From: Chloroflexota bacterium
GTDB lineage: Bacteria; Chloroflexota; Dehalococcoidia; UBA2979
Direction: 5' to 3'
Assembly: GCA_947446155.1 (NCBI GenBank)
Contig: CANFFZ010000008.1
Span: forward strand, 1 to 32,577
Length of the DNA: 32,577 bases
The notes under the pieces were generated by a model that made no database searches, had not been told where the DNA came from, and saw nothing but the letters and a program-made list of their open reading frames with translations. The translations under genes were made by a program, and so were the position numbers. This document shows, piece after piece, positions 25,338-32,577 of this stretch (positions are counted from its first letter, which is position 1; the number at the start of each line of letters is the position of its first letter).

Positions 25338-25847
25338 GTGCGCATCGATATCGCCCCCATCCTTGCGGCTTTCGACGACGCCCTCGCCCTCATCGAGGAC
25401 GGGGAGCAGCGGGCGCGCCTCGAGCGAGTGCTGCGGGCCGCCGCGCCCGCTGTGGAGGCTGCGGCGGTTGGCCTCGTGCGCTCCGCAGCCGCCGAGGTGA
25501 ACGACGCCTCAGGCGGCGCCGTGCGCGCCGAGGTGGTGCATACCGCCGAAGGCCCGGAACTGCGCGTGGAAGCGCTGTCGCCCATGGAACCTTCGAGTAG
25601 CGCGCCCGACCTCGAGTTCGACGCGAGCGAGATCAAACGGCTGACACTGCGCTTGCCCGCGGAACTCAAGGAGATCGCGGCCATCGCGGCGGAACAGGCC
25701 GGCGTGTCGCTGAACGCGTGGCTGACCCGGGTGGTCTCCCAAGAAGCGGGACGTCGAGGGCGTTCCAGCCGTTACGGTCGCGATCGCGGAGACCACGACC
25801 GAGGCGACCACGGTGGCAGCCAGACCCTGAAGGGCTGGATCGGCTAG
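25338..25847 (+). CDS. ribbon-helix-helix (CopG/HicB-like) DNA-binding protein
   Basis: 169 aa. The N-terminal half is helical (RIDIAPILAAFDDALALIED, then an Ala-rich helix). Residues about 98-137 form a ribbon-helix-helix motif: a strand with alternating residues, KRLTLRLPAELKEIAAIAAE, then AGVSLNAWLTRVVSQEAGRR. A Gly/Arg/Asp-rich tail (SSRYGRDRGDHDRGDHGG) follows. The GTG start at 25338 has GGAAGG 8 nt upstream. The promoter lies under a matching palindrome. The next gene is a broken DUF4097 gene with which it probably forms a unit, an association common in bacteria where a small regulator precedes a DUF4097 protein. Confidence 0.8.
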   Translation: MRIDIAPILAAFDDALALIEDGEQRARLERVLRAAAPAVEAAAVGLVRSAAAEVNDASGGAVRAEVVHTAEGPELRVEALSPMEPSSSAPDLEFDASEIKRLTLRLPAELKEIAAIAAEQAGVSLNAWLTRVVSQEAGRRGRSSRYGRDRGDHDRGDHGGSQTLKGWIG

Positions 25848-25851
25848 CCGA

Positions 25852-26751
25852 TGCAATACAGCCGATCGAAGAACACGCGGCGACGCCTCGACGGCTGATC
25901 GTCGAAGACCGTGCCGGCGAACTCGTGATCGTGGGGGAAGATCGTCAGGACATCCTGATCACCGCTCAGGTCACCGTGTACGCCGACGACGAGCGCGAGG
26001 CGCGCGAGCGGCTGGCGGCGGTGCGACTGCCGATCGCAGGCTCTCGGGACACGCTCACCGTGGGGCCTCCCGATCTGCCGCCGGGCGAGCCACCCTCATG
26101 CAGGTGCTGCGCCATTTCGGGATCCAGCGCGGGACGCAGATCGCGATCCGGATCGCCGTGCCGCCGTCGGTCCTCGTGCGCGCCGTCCAGCGTGCCGGGA
26201 GCCTGCGCGTCAGCGGCGTCGATGGCCCGTGTGAGGTCGAGGTACATGCGGGGTCGGTGCAGGTCAGCGACATTCGCGGCGCCTTGCGCGTGGAGACCCG
26301 GCTGGGGAGCACTCGGCTGGCGGATATCGGTGGCGATGTCCTGGTCGACTCTCGCGCCGGTCGCGTGCTGGCCGACCGCATCGGTGGCGCATTCCGGGTC
26401 ACGGCCCGCCGAGGCACCGTGATCGCGCGGGGCATCGAGGGCGCTGTAGACATCGATGCCCGCGGCGGCAAGGTCGTGCTGGAAGATGTGGCGGGGGTCG
26501 CTCGCGTGCGGACGCGCGCTGGCAGCGTGGAGTGGTGCGGCAAGATCAGCGCCCCGGTCGACCTCGAATCTCGCGCGGGCAGCCTCAGGCTCGCCGTCAC
26601 GCCGGACTCTGCCTTCTGGGTGGACGCCGAGGCACGCGCGGGATCGGTGCGATCCGAGTTGCCCGTGGACTACCTCCGGAAGCCCGAGGCCAATGCGCCG
26701 ACGGTGAAGCTGCGCGCGCACGCTGGCACCATCCGCATCGTCGCGGTCTGA
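25852..26751 (+). pseudogene. DUF4097 beta-helix-like protein, frameshifted
   Basis: DUF4097 proteins consist of short repeated strands (..GSVRVSDIRGALRVET..) forming a beta-solenoid; their function is not settled, some being anti-sigma or envelope proteins. The C-terminal three quarters are in one frame (from 26098, with many imperfect repeats of about 19 residues such as LRVSGVDGPCEVEVHAGSV and VIARGIEGAVDIDARGG, to TGA at 26749-26751). The N-terminal part (PRRLIVEDRAGELVIVGEDR.. to PPDLPPGEPP, about 25850-26090) is in a different frame, so the frame is lost at about 26090. No good start codon fits the first part: the ATG at 25852 is in the frame of the C-terminal part and closes after 15 codons. 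Two indels, or one plus a lost start, are needed. It probably belonged to the upstream regulator's operon. Confidence 0.7.
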
Positions 26752-26816
26752 ACGAAGTCCAACCTTAGTACACTTCGCCTCGTTCGGTGGCCTCGATCAG
26801 CGGAGGGCCGGACTCG

Positions 26817-27641
26817 ATGCCTCACGTCACGGTGAACGGTGCTCGGCTCTGGTACGAGGTGCGTGGGACTGGCGCGCCGGTCCTGTTCCACCACGGTTAC
26901 ACCGCGAGCCACGTGAACTGGATGCCGGTCGTCGAACGCCTCGAGGACCGCTACCAATGCATCGTGATGGAGTGCCGTGGCACCGGTGAGAGCGAGTACA
27001 CCGCCGAGGGCTACTCGCTCGAGCAGTACGCAGCGGACGTCATCGGTGTGATGGACCACCTCGGCATCGATCGGTTCACCTATGCGGGGCACAGCATGGG
27101 CGGCGGCATCGGCTACGTGCTGGCGCTGACCTATCCGTAGCGTGTCGAACGCCTCGTCCTCATGGCCGCGATCCCGGCGGACGGATTCCCGGGCAACGTT
27201 GACCGCGAGGTCACCCAGCCGACCGAGGCCGACCGACCGATCATGCTCGCGCGCCACTAGGTACAGCGGTTCCGCCCGGAGTCCGAGACAGACGCATGGT
27301 TCGAGGACCGGGTGCGCCACGTGCTTGGTGTCTCGAACGGCCACTACGTGCAGGGGATGCAGACGATGTCCGCCCTGAGCGCGGGCGATCGGTTGGGCGA
27401 ACTGACGATGCCGACACTAGTCATCGCAGGCGGGGCGGATGGCCTGCTCCCGGCCAACCTGAAGGACTTCGGCCGTTTGCCGAATGCCACGCTTCAAGTG
27501 TTCTCGCATGCTGGCCACGAGGTCTCGATCCACGAGCCCGACGGCGTCGCGCATTGCATCGACGACTTCCTCTCGATGGGTGTGATCACCGCGAAGACGC
27601 TCGCGAAGCGGGTCGCCGACGCCGGCTTGCCACCGAGGTAG
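26817..27641 (+). pseudogene. alpha/beta hydrolase with two in-frame TAG codons
   Basis: The whole gene is in one frame of 275 codons including the stop, with GGAGGG before the ATG. It has the expected fold markers: HHGYTASHVNW (oxyanion region), nucleophile elbow YAGHSMGGG with Ser, GADGLLP (acid) and the His in HAGHEVSIHEPD. TAG occurs at 27138-27140 in TYP*RVERLVLM, where homologues usually have Glu (GAG), and at 27258-27260 in ARH*VQRF. Both are single-base changes from sense codons and no frameshift is present. Other genes in this window end in TAG, so general recoding is unlikely. It is a fresh pseudogene, a read-through gene or a pair of sequencing errors. The substrate is unknown. Confidence 0.85.
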
Positions 27642-27650
27642 GCCGACTGG

Positions 27651-29369
27651 CTACGCGCCTGGGGCGTGGGTCGTGGTGCCCTCGTACTCCTCGAACAGGG
27701 CGCGCGCGAAGGCCCGCTCGATCTGGTCAGGCGGTAGCGAGAGCAGTCCGAGGGAACGCCGCAGGATCGTCGCTGCGCCCTCGTACTCCGGTACGACCAC
27801 CACATTGACATCGACGCTGCGCAGCGCGTCCACTTCACCCTTCGAGTGCGCCCGGGCCACCACCGCGATGCCTGGATTGAGCCGGCGCGCGTGCTGTGCC
27901 GCGAGTCGAGCGGAGCCCGCATCCGGGACAGCGAGGATGAGCAACGCGGCGTCGGCGACGCCTGCAGCAATCAGGACGTCCGGGCTCGCAGCGTCGCCCC
28001 AGTACGCGGTTAGATCGTGTTGCTGCATCCCGATCACCGTGTCGAGCGTCGCCTCGATATACACGTGCCGGATCGCCAGGTCGTCGAGCGCGTGCCCCGC
28101 GAGGCGTCCGACGCGTCCAGCGCCAGCGATGATGACGTGGTCTGTGAGCGGCGCGGGAACATCGGGCACGGCTCCCTGGCGATCCATCCAGCGCCAGATG
28201 CGAGGCCGGCCGCGGAGCCGAGTCTCGGCAGCGGTGGCGAGGCGGAATGCCAGCGGGTTCGCTGCGATCGAAAGCACGGAGGCCGCGAGGATCGCGTGGT
28301 AGGTGTCCGGTTGCAGGATGCCCAACGTACGCCCGGCCTCGGTGAGGATGAAGGAGAACTCCCCGGCCTGACCGAGGCCGGCCGCCGTCACGAACGCGAC
28401 ACGCGCTGGGACGGGGAACGCGGCAGTCAGGAGGCCACTGATGATCGGCTTCGCGAAGACGATCGCGAATACCGCGATGCCGACAAGCAGTGGTCGCTCG
28501 ACAAGGGCGAACGGGTCGATCAGCATCCCGATCGAGACGAAGAACAGCACGGCAAACGCGTCGCGTAGCGGCAGCACGTCACTCGCGGCCTGGTGGCTGC
28601 CCTCGGTCTCACTGACGGTCACACCAGCGATGAACGCGCCGAGGGCGAGCGATGCTCCGGCCACCTCGGAACCCACGGCGATGCCGAGGGAGAGGCAGAT
28701 GACGACGAGGATGAAGAGTTCGCGTGAGCCGGTACGCCCCACGAACCTCAGCAAGAGCGGGACCACGCGGGATCCGGCGGCGAGGGTGACGGCGACGAAC
28801 AGCACAGCGAGCCCGGCAGAGACGAGGGCACCGATACGACCATCGCCGCCGCTACTCGCGAACACGGGGAGCAGGACAAGCATCCCGATCGTCGCGAAGT
28901 CCTGGACGATCAGCCACCCGATCAGCACTCGTCCAGCGATTGAGGTGGTCAGGTTGCGCTCCTCTAGCGCTCGGACCAGGACGACCGTGCTAGAAATCGT
29001 GGCCGCCATCCCGAAGACGGCAGCCTCCAGCGGAGGGAGGCCCACCATCACGCCGAGTGCCCACGTCAGGCCTGCCACGACCACGATCTGCAGGATGCCA
29101 GCCGGGATCGCGATCGCCCGGACCGCAATGAGGTCACGCAGATTGAAGTGCAGCCCCACGCCGAACATGAGGAACACGACACCCACCTGGGCCAGTTGAT
29201 GGATCGTCTGCGCGTCTGCGCGGTACCCCGGTGTGAACGGCCCGACGGCCATCCCAGCGACCAGGTACCCGACGACCGGAGACAGCCTCAGACTGCGCGC
29301 AGCCAGCCCCCCGGCCAGCGCGAGTGCGAGCGCGATCGACACATCGATGAGCAATCCGGGGCCGTGCAT
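27651..29369 (-). CDS. Kef-type monovalent cation:proton antiporter (CPA2) with RCK_N domain
   Basis: 572 aa. An N-terminal antiporter domain (about 1-380) has roughly twelve hydrophobic helices (LLIDVSIALALALAGGLAA, VVFLMFGVGLHFNLRDL, GASLALGAFIAGVTVSETEGS). The C-terminal RCK_N domain (about 405-535) starts with the nucleotide-binding VIIAGAGRVGRLAGHAL, with Glu in YIEA, and ends before a short tail; there is no RCK_C. It resembles KefB/KefC and YbaL transporters that exchange K+ or Na+ for protons under redox or nucleotide control. No glutathione-linked partner protein is adjacent. The start ATG 29369 has TATGCT exactly 6 nt upstream and no ribosome binding site, so a leaderless mRNA is predicted. 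It converges with the amber-containing hydrolase, 9 bp apart. Confidence 0.93.
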   Translation of the reverse strand: MHGPGLLIDVSIALALALAGGLAARSLRLSPVVGYLVAGMAVGPFTPGYRADAQTIHQLAQVGVVFLMFGVGLHFNLRDLIAVRAIAIPAGILQIVVVAGLTWALGVMVGLPPLEAAVFGMAATISSTVVLVRALEERNLTTSIAGRVLIGWLIVQDFATIGMLVLLPVFASSGGDGRIGALVSAGLAVLFVAVTLAAGSRVVPLLLRFVGRTGSRELFILVVICLSLGIAVGSEVAGASLALGAFIAGVTVSETEGSHQAASDVLPLRDAFAVLFFVSIGMLIDPFALVERPLLVGIAVFAIVFAKPIISGLLTAAFPVPARVAFVTAAGLGQAGEFSFILTEAGRTLGILQPDTYHAILAASVLSIAANPLAFRLATAAETRLRGRPRIWRWMDRQGAVPDVPAPLTDHVIIAGAGRVGRLAGHALDDLAIRHVYIEATLDTVIGMQQHDLTAYWGDAASPDVLIAAGVADAALLILAVPDAGSARLAAQHARRLNPGIAVVARAHSKGEVDALRSVDVNVVVVPEYEGAATILRRSLGLLSLPPDQIERAFARALFEEYEGTTTHAPGA

Positions 29370-29375
29370 GAGGCG

Positions 29376-29381
29376 AGCATA
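29376..29381 (-). promoter_or_regulatory. -10 element 6 nt before the Kef start (leaderless)
   Basis: TATGCT on the minus strand ends 6 nt before the ATG at 29369. This matches the TANNNT-n6-ATG arrangement of leaderless promoters and repeats the spacing seen before the PAC2 gene. Confidence 0.5.
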
Positions 29382-29436
29382 CCCGAGCGCGGTATCGCGC
29401 CTGTTTCGAGCCCGGCGCGCCTATCGATTGCCGTCG

Positions 29437-29760
29437 CTAGCCCTCGCTGACGGCTTGGGTCAGAGGCTCGCCCGCCGCCCACAGTTCCAGTTGCTCCGCG
29501 AAGATCGCGTCGAAGCGGGCGGCGTTCCCCGCGGAAACGCTGGAGTCGTGAGGGCTCAGGATGACGTTCGGCAGATCCCACAGCGGCGAGGGCTCGGGCA
29601 GCGGCTCCACCTCGAACACGTCGAGGTAGGCCCCGCCGAGGTGCCCCGAACGAAGCGACTCCACCAGCGCCGCCTCGTCGATGATCGCGCCACGGGCGAC
29701 GTTCAGGATGTGCGCACCCCGAGGTAGCAGGGCCAGCGCCGCCGCGTCGATCCGTATGGT
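29437..29760 (-). pseudogene. C-terminal remnant of a D-2-hydroxyacid dehydrogenase
   Basis: About 107 codons remain of a protein normally near 310-330 aa. Visible are [61 protein letters not shown], and the active-site His region [10 protein letters not shown], where a typical His-x-x is intact. The Rossmann NAD-binding motif GxGxxG and the whole N-terminus are missing. Homology starts abruptly at 29748-29755 and the frame stops at 29761-29763. That edge coincides with the start codon of the opposite-strand ArsR gene (29756), so the gene was cut when that pair arrived or by deletion. No start codon is present. Confidence 0.8.
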
Positions 29761-30091
29761 TCAGTATTCACATCACCTCGATCTGGCGTTTGCAGCGCTC
29801 TCCGACCGGACGCGGCGGGGAACCCTCGAACGCCTCGGACGAGGGGATGCCTCGATCAGTGACCTCGCGGCGGAGTGCGGCATGACGCTGACCGGGGTCA
29901 AGAAGCACGTGCAACTGCTGGAGGACGCCGGCCTCGCGACCACTCAGAAGGTGGGACGAGTGCGCGTCTGCCGGCTGGGGCCGCGCCGGATGGAGGACGA
30001 GACGATGTGGATCGCCATGTACCAACAAATGCTGGAAGCGCGCCTTGATCGCCTCGGAGCGTTCCTCGAGCGTGCAGAAGGGACACCCTGA
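29756..30091 (+). CDS. ArsR-family winged-helix transcriptional regulator
   Basis: 111 aa. A complete ArsR/SmtB-like [25 protein letters not shown] (helices 1-2), [36 protein letters not shown] (helix-turn-helix and wing), then a C-terminal dimerisation helix ([22 protein letters not shown]). No metal-binding cysteines are seen, as in the metal-free subgroup that controls adjacent SRPBCC genes. The ATG at 29756 fits the family N-terminus ([12 protein letters not shown]). There is no convincing ribosome binding site because the upstream sequence is the truncated dehydrogenase. It overlaps the next gene by one base (TGATG). Confidence 0.9.
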   Translation: MVQYSHHLDLAFAALSDRTRRGTLERLGRGDASISDLAAECGMTLTGVKKHVQLLEDAGLATTQKVGRVRVCRLGPRRMEDETMWIAMYQQMLEARLDRLGAFLERAEGTP

Positions 30092-30567
30092 TGAATGCAC
30101 AGTCCGGACTGATCACCACCACGCCCTCAGACCGCGAGATCCGCTTCGAGCGCGTCTTCAACGCCCCACGTGAACGCGTGTGGCGCGCGATGACCGACCC
30201 GACGCTGATCGCTCAGTGGTGGGGCCGCGGTAACCGCCTCGACATCGAACGCTACGAACCCGTCGTCGGTGGCCACTGGCGCTTCGTCGAGCATGCGGAC
30301 GGCACGACGCACGGCTTCGAGGGCCGTTTCGCGGAGATCACCCCGCCGGAGCGTCTCGTACAGACCTTCGAGTGGGATGGGATGCCCGCCCACGTGATCT
30401 TCGAGACCGCCACGTTGGAGGACATGGGCGACGGCCGGACGCGTGTCGTGAACATCTCGCTGTTCCACACCACCGAGGACCGCGATGGCATGCTGAACGC
30501 CGGCATGTCCGAGGGCCAGGAGCAGGGTTACCAGGCGCTTGATCGCCTGCTGGCTACGCTCGACTAG
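30091..30567 (+). CDS. SRPBCC (AHSA1-like) family protein
   Basis: 158 aa, a single START-like domain: IRFERVFNAPRERVWRAMTDPTLIAQWWGRG, then GGHWRFVEHADGT, FEGRFAEITPPERLVQTFEW, and a long C-terminal helix GMSEGQEQGYQALDRLLATL. AHSA1-type proteins bind hydrophobic ligands or assist folding; the pairing of ArsR regulator and SRPBCC protein is a widespread small operon of unclear role. A strong terminator at 30591-30616 closes the unit, which suggests that it moves as a cassette. Confidence 0.92.
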   Translation: MNAQSGLITTTPSDREIRFERVFNAPRERVWRAMTDPTLIAQWWGRGNRLDIERYEPVVGGHWRFVEHADGTTHGFEGRFAEITPPERLVQTFEWDGMPAHVIFETATLEDMGDGRTRVVNISLFHTTEDRDGMLNAGMSEGQEQGYQALDRLLATLD

Positions 30568-30590
30568 CACCTCGACGAGATCGACCACGG

Positions 30591-30616
30591 CAACGCCGCC
30601 CTTTCGGGCGGCGTTG
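30591..30616 (+). terminator. intrinsic terminator of the ArsR-SRPBCC pair
   Basis: An 11-bp perfect stem, CAACGCCGCCC/GGGCGGCGTTG, with a TTTC loop, followed by TTG and CGTG. It starts 24 bp after the SRPBCC stop. The tail is only partly U-rich. Confidence 0.75.
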
Positions 30617-30719
30617 TTGCGTGTGCTGAGAGGAAGAAATGGCTCCCTGGGCGGTGGGCCATTCCGTGGTCATCGGCTGCTTCAGGTGCCAGACTACGGG
30701 AAGGCATCTCGGAGGCACC

Positions 30720-31265
30720 TTGACCATTGAGCAAGTGTCCGAACTGCCAGCGAGCGCACTAGCCCGTCTGGCAGAGATTGACCGTACCGAACATGTGACC
30801 GCAGCCTACCGAACGGTAGGTCAAGGTCTCCAGCGGTACAGCGTCGACTGGCATATCAAGGCGTGGGACGAGTCTCAGATCGCCGCATTCAAAACTGCCC
30901 TGACTGCCGAACTCGAAGTCGGCGGAAGCTACCTCGCAGTGGAGGTATCAGGCAGACTCGCTGGCGTTGCCGTACTGGGGAATCGCCGACTCGGCCTGAG
31001 CAGTGCCTTGGCCGAGCTCCGATTCCTGCACGTGAGTGCTGAGCATCGCGGCCACGGCATCGGCACCCGGCTTGTTGAGGCTGCGGTCGAACGTGCCCGT
31101 CGCTCGGGTGCGGATGGTATGTACATCTCCGCTACGCGCACCGCGCCCACGGTGGATTTCTACCTCGCACGCGGCGCCTTCCTGGCGGTGCCCCCGGATG
31201 CGGAACGCCTGGCACAAGAACCAGTCGACATCCACCTCGTGCTCTGGTGGCGATCGCCTACCTGA
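30720..31265 (+). CDS. GNAT-family N-acetyltransferase
   Basis: 181 aa from a TTG start with GGAGG (30711-30715) 4 nt upstream; the frame extends 27 codons further but lacks a better site. The acetyltransferase core runs from about residue 60: GGSYLAVEVSGRLAGVAVLGNRR, LAELRFLHVSAEHRGHGIGTRLVEAAVERA (the acetyl-CoA loop, RGHGIG), then GMYISATRTAPTVDFYLARGA. The first 60 residues (HVTAAYRTVGQG, HIKAWDESQ) are an N-terminal extension of unclear role. The substrate is not predictable. It is flanked by terminator and tRNA genes, so it is likely transcribed alone. Confidence 0.85.
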   Translation: MTIEQVSELPASALARLAEIDRTEHVTAAYRTVGQGLQRYSVDWHIKAWDESQIAAFKTALTAELEVGGSYLAVEVSGRLAGVAVLGNRRLGLSSALAELRFLHVSAEHRGHGIGTRLVEAAVERARRSGADGMYISATRTAPTVDFYLARGAFLAVPPDAERLAQEPVDIHLVLWWRSPT

Positions 31266-31431
31266 CGTTGGTGTCGTTACCTCGTGGGCAGACGGATGCG
31301 AAGAAGGCGTGAGCGGGTCTGTTTCGTCGGTGCGAGGGAAGTGGGCTCCGGCGCAGCCACTCGTCTGAGACCGTGACGCCCCAAAGCCCGCCACAAGGGG
31401 GAAGAGCGCATCGCGCTCTGAGAGACCGGAG

Positions 31432-31506
31432 TGGCTCCCCGACGTGGATTCGAACCACGAACCTACCGGTTAACAGCCGGGCGCTCTACCGTTGAGCTAT
31501 CGAGGA
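31432..31506 (-). tRNA. tRNA-Asn (anticodon GTT)
   Basis: On the minus strand acceptor TCCTCGA pairs with TCGGGGA (one G-U), discriminator G and encoded CCA (31432-31434). The anticodon loop CTGTTAA gives GTT and the T loop reads TTCGAAT. All stems are closed. Confidence 0.95.
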
Positions 31507-31600
31507 ACGTCCCCGCAGTTTGACGCCTCCCGAGGCGTCGGGCAAGCGCGGCGGAACCCTTGATCCCGGGCCACGCCGCTCGGCGGTAGGATGGCGCGGA

Positions 31601-31674
31601 TGCCCGCTGGTGTAGCGGTAGCACGATGGACTTTGGATCCACAGGGCGAGGTTCGAACCCTCGGCGGGCAGCCA
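31601..31674 (+). tRNA. tRNA-Gln (anticodon TTG)
   Basis: Acceptor TGCCCGC (31601-31607) pairs with GCGGGCA (31664-31670), discriminator G31671 and CCA at 31672-31674. The anticodon loop CTTTGGA gives TTG, and the T loop is TTCGAAC. Confidence 0.95.
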
Positions 31675-31730
31675 ACCTCGACCTCTCAGGCCGCCGAGGC
31701 CGCCGCCACACCCGCCATCGGAGGGCCGCG

Positions 31731-32345
31731 ATGCCGGACGCCTTCTACATCGAGCCTGTCCAACCCGCCCTCCGGCACTTCGTCGATGACTTCCGCAACA
31801 TCGTCGCGCGCGACCGGGGCACAGACGCGCTCATGCCCAACCTCCGCACCGCGACCCAGCGCCTGATCCTCGATGCTTCGTGGATCGACGAGACCTTCCG
31901 CCAGCCGGTGCCAGACACCACAGCGACGTGGGCCGTCTACCGCTCGCAGGATCCCGACCTCTGTATCTTCACGATGGTCGTCCCGCCGATGGGGATGACG
32001 AAGGTCCACAATCACCTCACCAGCGGCTGGGTCGGCCTCGTCCAGGGCGCGCAGATCGAGCGGAAGTTCGTCCGCCGTGACGATGGGTCGAGGCCGGGCT
32101 ACGCGAAGGTCGAGCTGATCTCGGAGGACCCGATCCGCCTCGGCGAACTGACGCCACTCGAGCACCCCCACCACGACATCCACCAGGTCGTGACCGCGTC
32201 CGCCGAGGCCTCCGTCTCGCTGCACGTCCTGTGCAACGACCTCGGCACCGTCGAGCGCCAGACATTCGAGCCGGAGCGAGACACCGTCACGGACTTCATC
32301 TCGGGCTACACGAACGTGGGCGGGGGCTCGCTGATCGGACGATAG
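31731..32345 (+). CDS. cupin-fold thiol dioxygenase-like protein
   Basis: 204 aa. Cysteine dioxygenase / 3-mercaptopropionate dioxygenase-like cupin: PPMGMTKVHNHLTSGWVGLVQG carries the metal ligands His93 and His95, and HHDIHQV supplies the third His (His151). Such Fe(II) enzymes oxidise thiols to sulfinates; the exact substrate cannot be read. The CDO Tyr-Cys crosslink cannot be placed without an alignment. The ATG has GGAGGG 5 nt upstream. The gene starts 57 bp after tRNA-Gln and is followed by a strong terminator. The reading frame itself extends back into the tRNA, but that part has no coding character. Confidence 0.85.
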   Translation: MPDAFYIEPVQPALRHFVDDFRNIVARDRGTDALMPNLRTATQRLILDASWIDETFRQPVPDTTATWAVYRSQDPDLCIFTMVVPPMGMTKVHNHLTSGWVGLVQGAQIERKFVRRDDGSRPGYAKVELISEDPIRLGELTPLEHPHHDIHQVVTASAEASVSLHVLCNDLGTVERQTFEPERDTVTDFISGYTNVGGGSLIGR

Positions 32346-32400
32346 GCCGCTCTGTCTGTCCGTCCCGGGCCACCCTCGCGCCCCCGCTCCTTCACACACA

Positions 32401-32434
32401 ACACGACCGCCCGAGTCGCCTCGGGCGGTCGTGT
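32401..32434. terminator. long hairpin terminator between cupin gene and tRNA-Leu
   Basis: A perfect 15-bp stem, ACACGACCGCCCGAG pairing with CTCGGGCGGTCGTGT, and a TCGC loop. It lies 55 bp after the cupin stop and 11 bp before the minus-strand tRNA-Leu end, so it can serve both strands. U-tracts are weak on both sides. Confidence 0.75.
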
Positions 32435-32444
32435 TCGCGATCCG

Positions 32445-32531
32445 TGGTACCGAAGGTGGGATTCGAACCCACACGAGGGGTTACCTCATCCGATTTTGAG
32501 TCGGACGTGTCTGCCGTTCCACCACTTCGGC
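32445..32531 (-). tRNA. tRNA-Leu (anticodon CAA)
   Basis: On the minus strand acceptor GCCGAAG pairs with CTTCGGT, discriminator A and encoded CCA (32445-32447). The anticodon loop CTCAAAA gives CAA. A long variable arm, as expected for leucine tRNA, and T loop TTCGAAT are present. Confidence 0.95.
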
Positions 32532-32577
32532 GTGGTCATCGAAGAGTACGAGCGGGCCTCGGTCGCCGCAAACGCTA

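Noticed and set aside
26817..27641. General recoding of TAG as a sense codon
   Set aside because: Many intact genes here (both cyclophilins, msrA, the NYN gene, carB) end in TAG at the expected family C-terminus.
1..32577. CRISPR arrays, insertion sequences, phage or integrase genes, toxin-antitoxin pairs
   Set aside because: No regularly spaced repeats, transposase motifs, terminal inverted repeats with target duplications or recombinase genes were seen; the tRNAs have no integrated element beside them.

Overview
The window is GC-rich (roughly two thirds G+C) bacterial chromosome with dense, mostly overlapping genes, five tRNA genes that all encode their own CCA end, and no phage, transposon or CRISPR signature. 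The gene set suggests a Chloroflexota (Dehalococcoidia-like) genome: a PyrR-headed pyrimidine operon with PyrK, cyclophilins on a Thr/Pro-rich stalk, an Mrp without the usual Cys pair, and promoters placed directly against start codons. This placement is inferred from overall character, not from a marker gene.

Layout. 1-1443: C-terminal part of a TPR protein, broken by a 14-bp tandem duplication. 1810-2943: epoxide hydrolase. 3009-4945: tRNA-Arg whose CCA runs into the start codon of a PH-like membrane protein, followed by two tandem cyclophilins. 5161-6211: small membrane protein, msrA (ribosome binding site inside an inverted repeat) and tRNA-Pro. 6256-8571 (minus): frameshifted HDOD gene, pyrD and a small Cys/His protein. 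8590-8983: unexplained stem-loop-rich stretch ahead of mrp and an NYN-domain nuclease gene (8984-11127).

11143-21710 (minus) is the core of the window, a pyrimidine operon in transcription order: promoter, PyrR-binding loop, terminator, pyrR, pyrB, pyrC, carA, GNAT acetyltransferase, degenerate 2H-phosphoesterase-like protein, carB, HAD phosphatase, pyrK, small membrane protein. From pyrR to pyrK each stop overlaps or touches the next start, except the 40-bp carA-GNAT gap. carB has no ATG, GTG or TTG that would include its N-terminal nucleotide-binding motif; its best start is a CTG in a CTGA stop/start overlap behind an AAGGGG ribosome binding site. pyrD, the partner of pyrK, lies outside the operon. 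Together pyrR, pyrB, pyrC, carA, carB, pyrK and pyrD cover UMP synthesis from bicarbonate to orotate; pyrE and pyrF are not here.

21721-32577 is mixed accessory and housekeeping sequence: TfoX-like and PAC2 proteins, an HhH lipoprotein with a membrane protein, an APH/CHK-like kinase, a ribbon-helix-helix protein with a palindrome over its promoter, a frameshifted DUF4097 gene, an alpha/beta hydrolase with two in-frame TAG codons, a Kef-type antiporter, a truncated 2-hydroxyacid dehydrogenase cut where an ArsR-SRPBCC pair begins, a GNAT protein, a cupin dioxygenase-like protein and tRNAs Asn, Gln and Leu. Five genes are interrupted or truncated, which means either real decay or residual assembly errors. 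I saw no defence system or wholly new machine; the best leads are the carA-GNAT-2H-carB arrangement, the CTG start, the pyr attenuator, the tRNA/mRNA fusion and the double-amber hydrolase.
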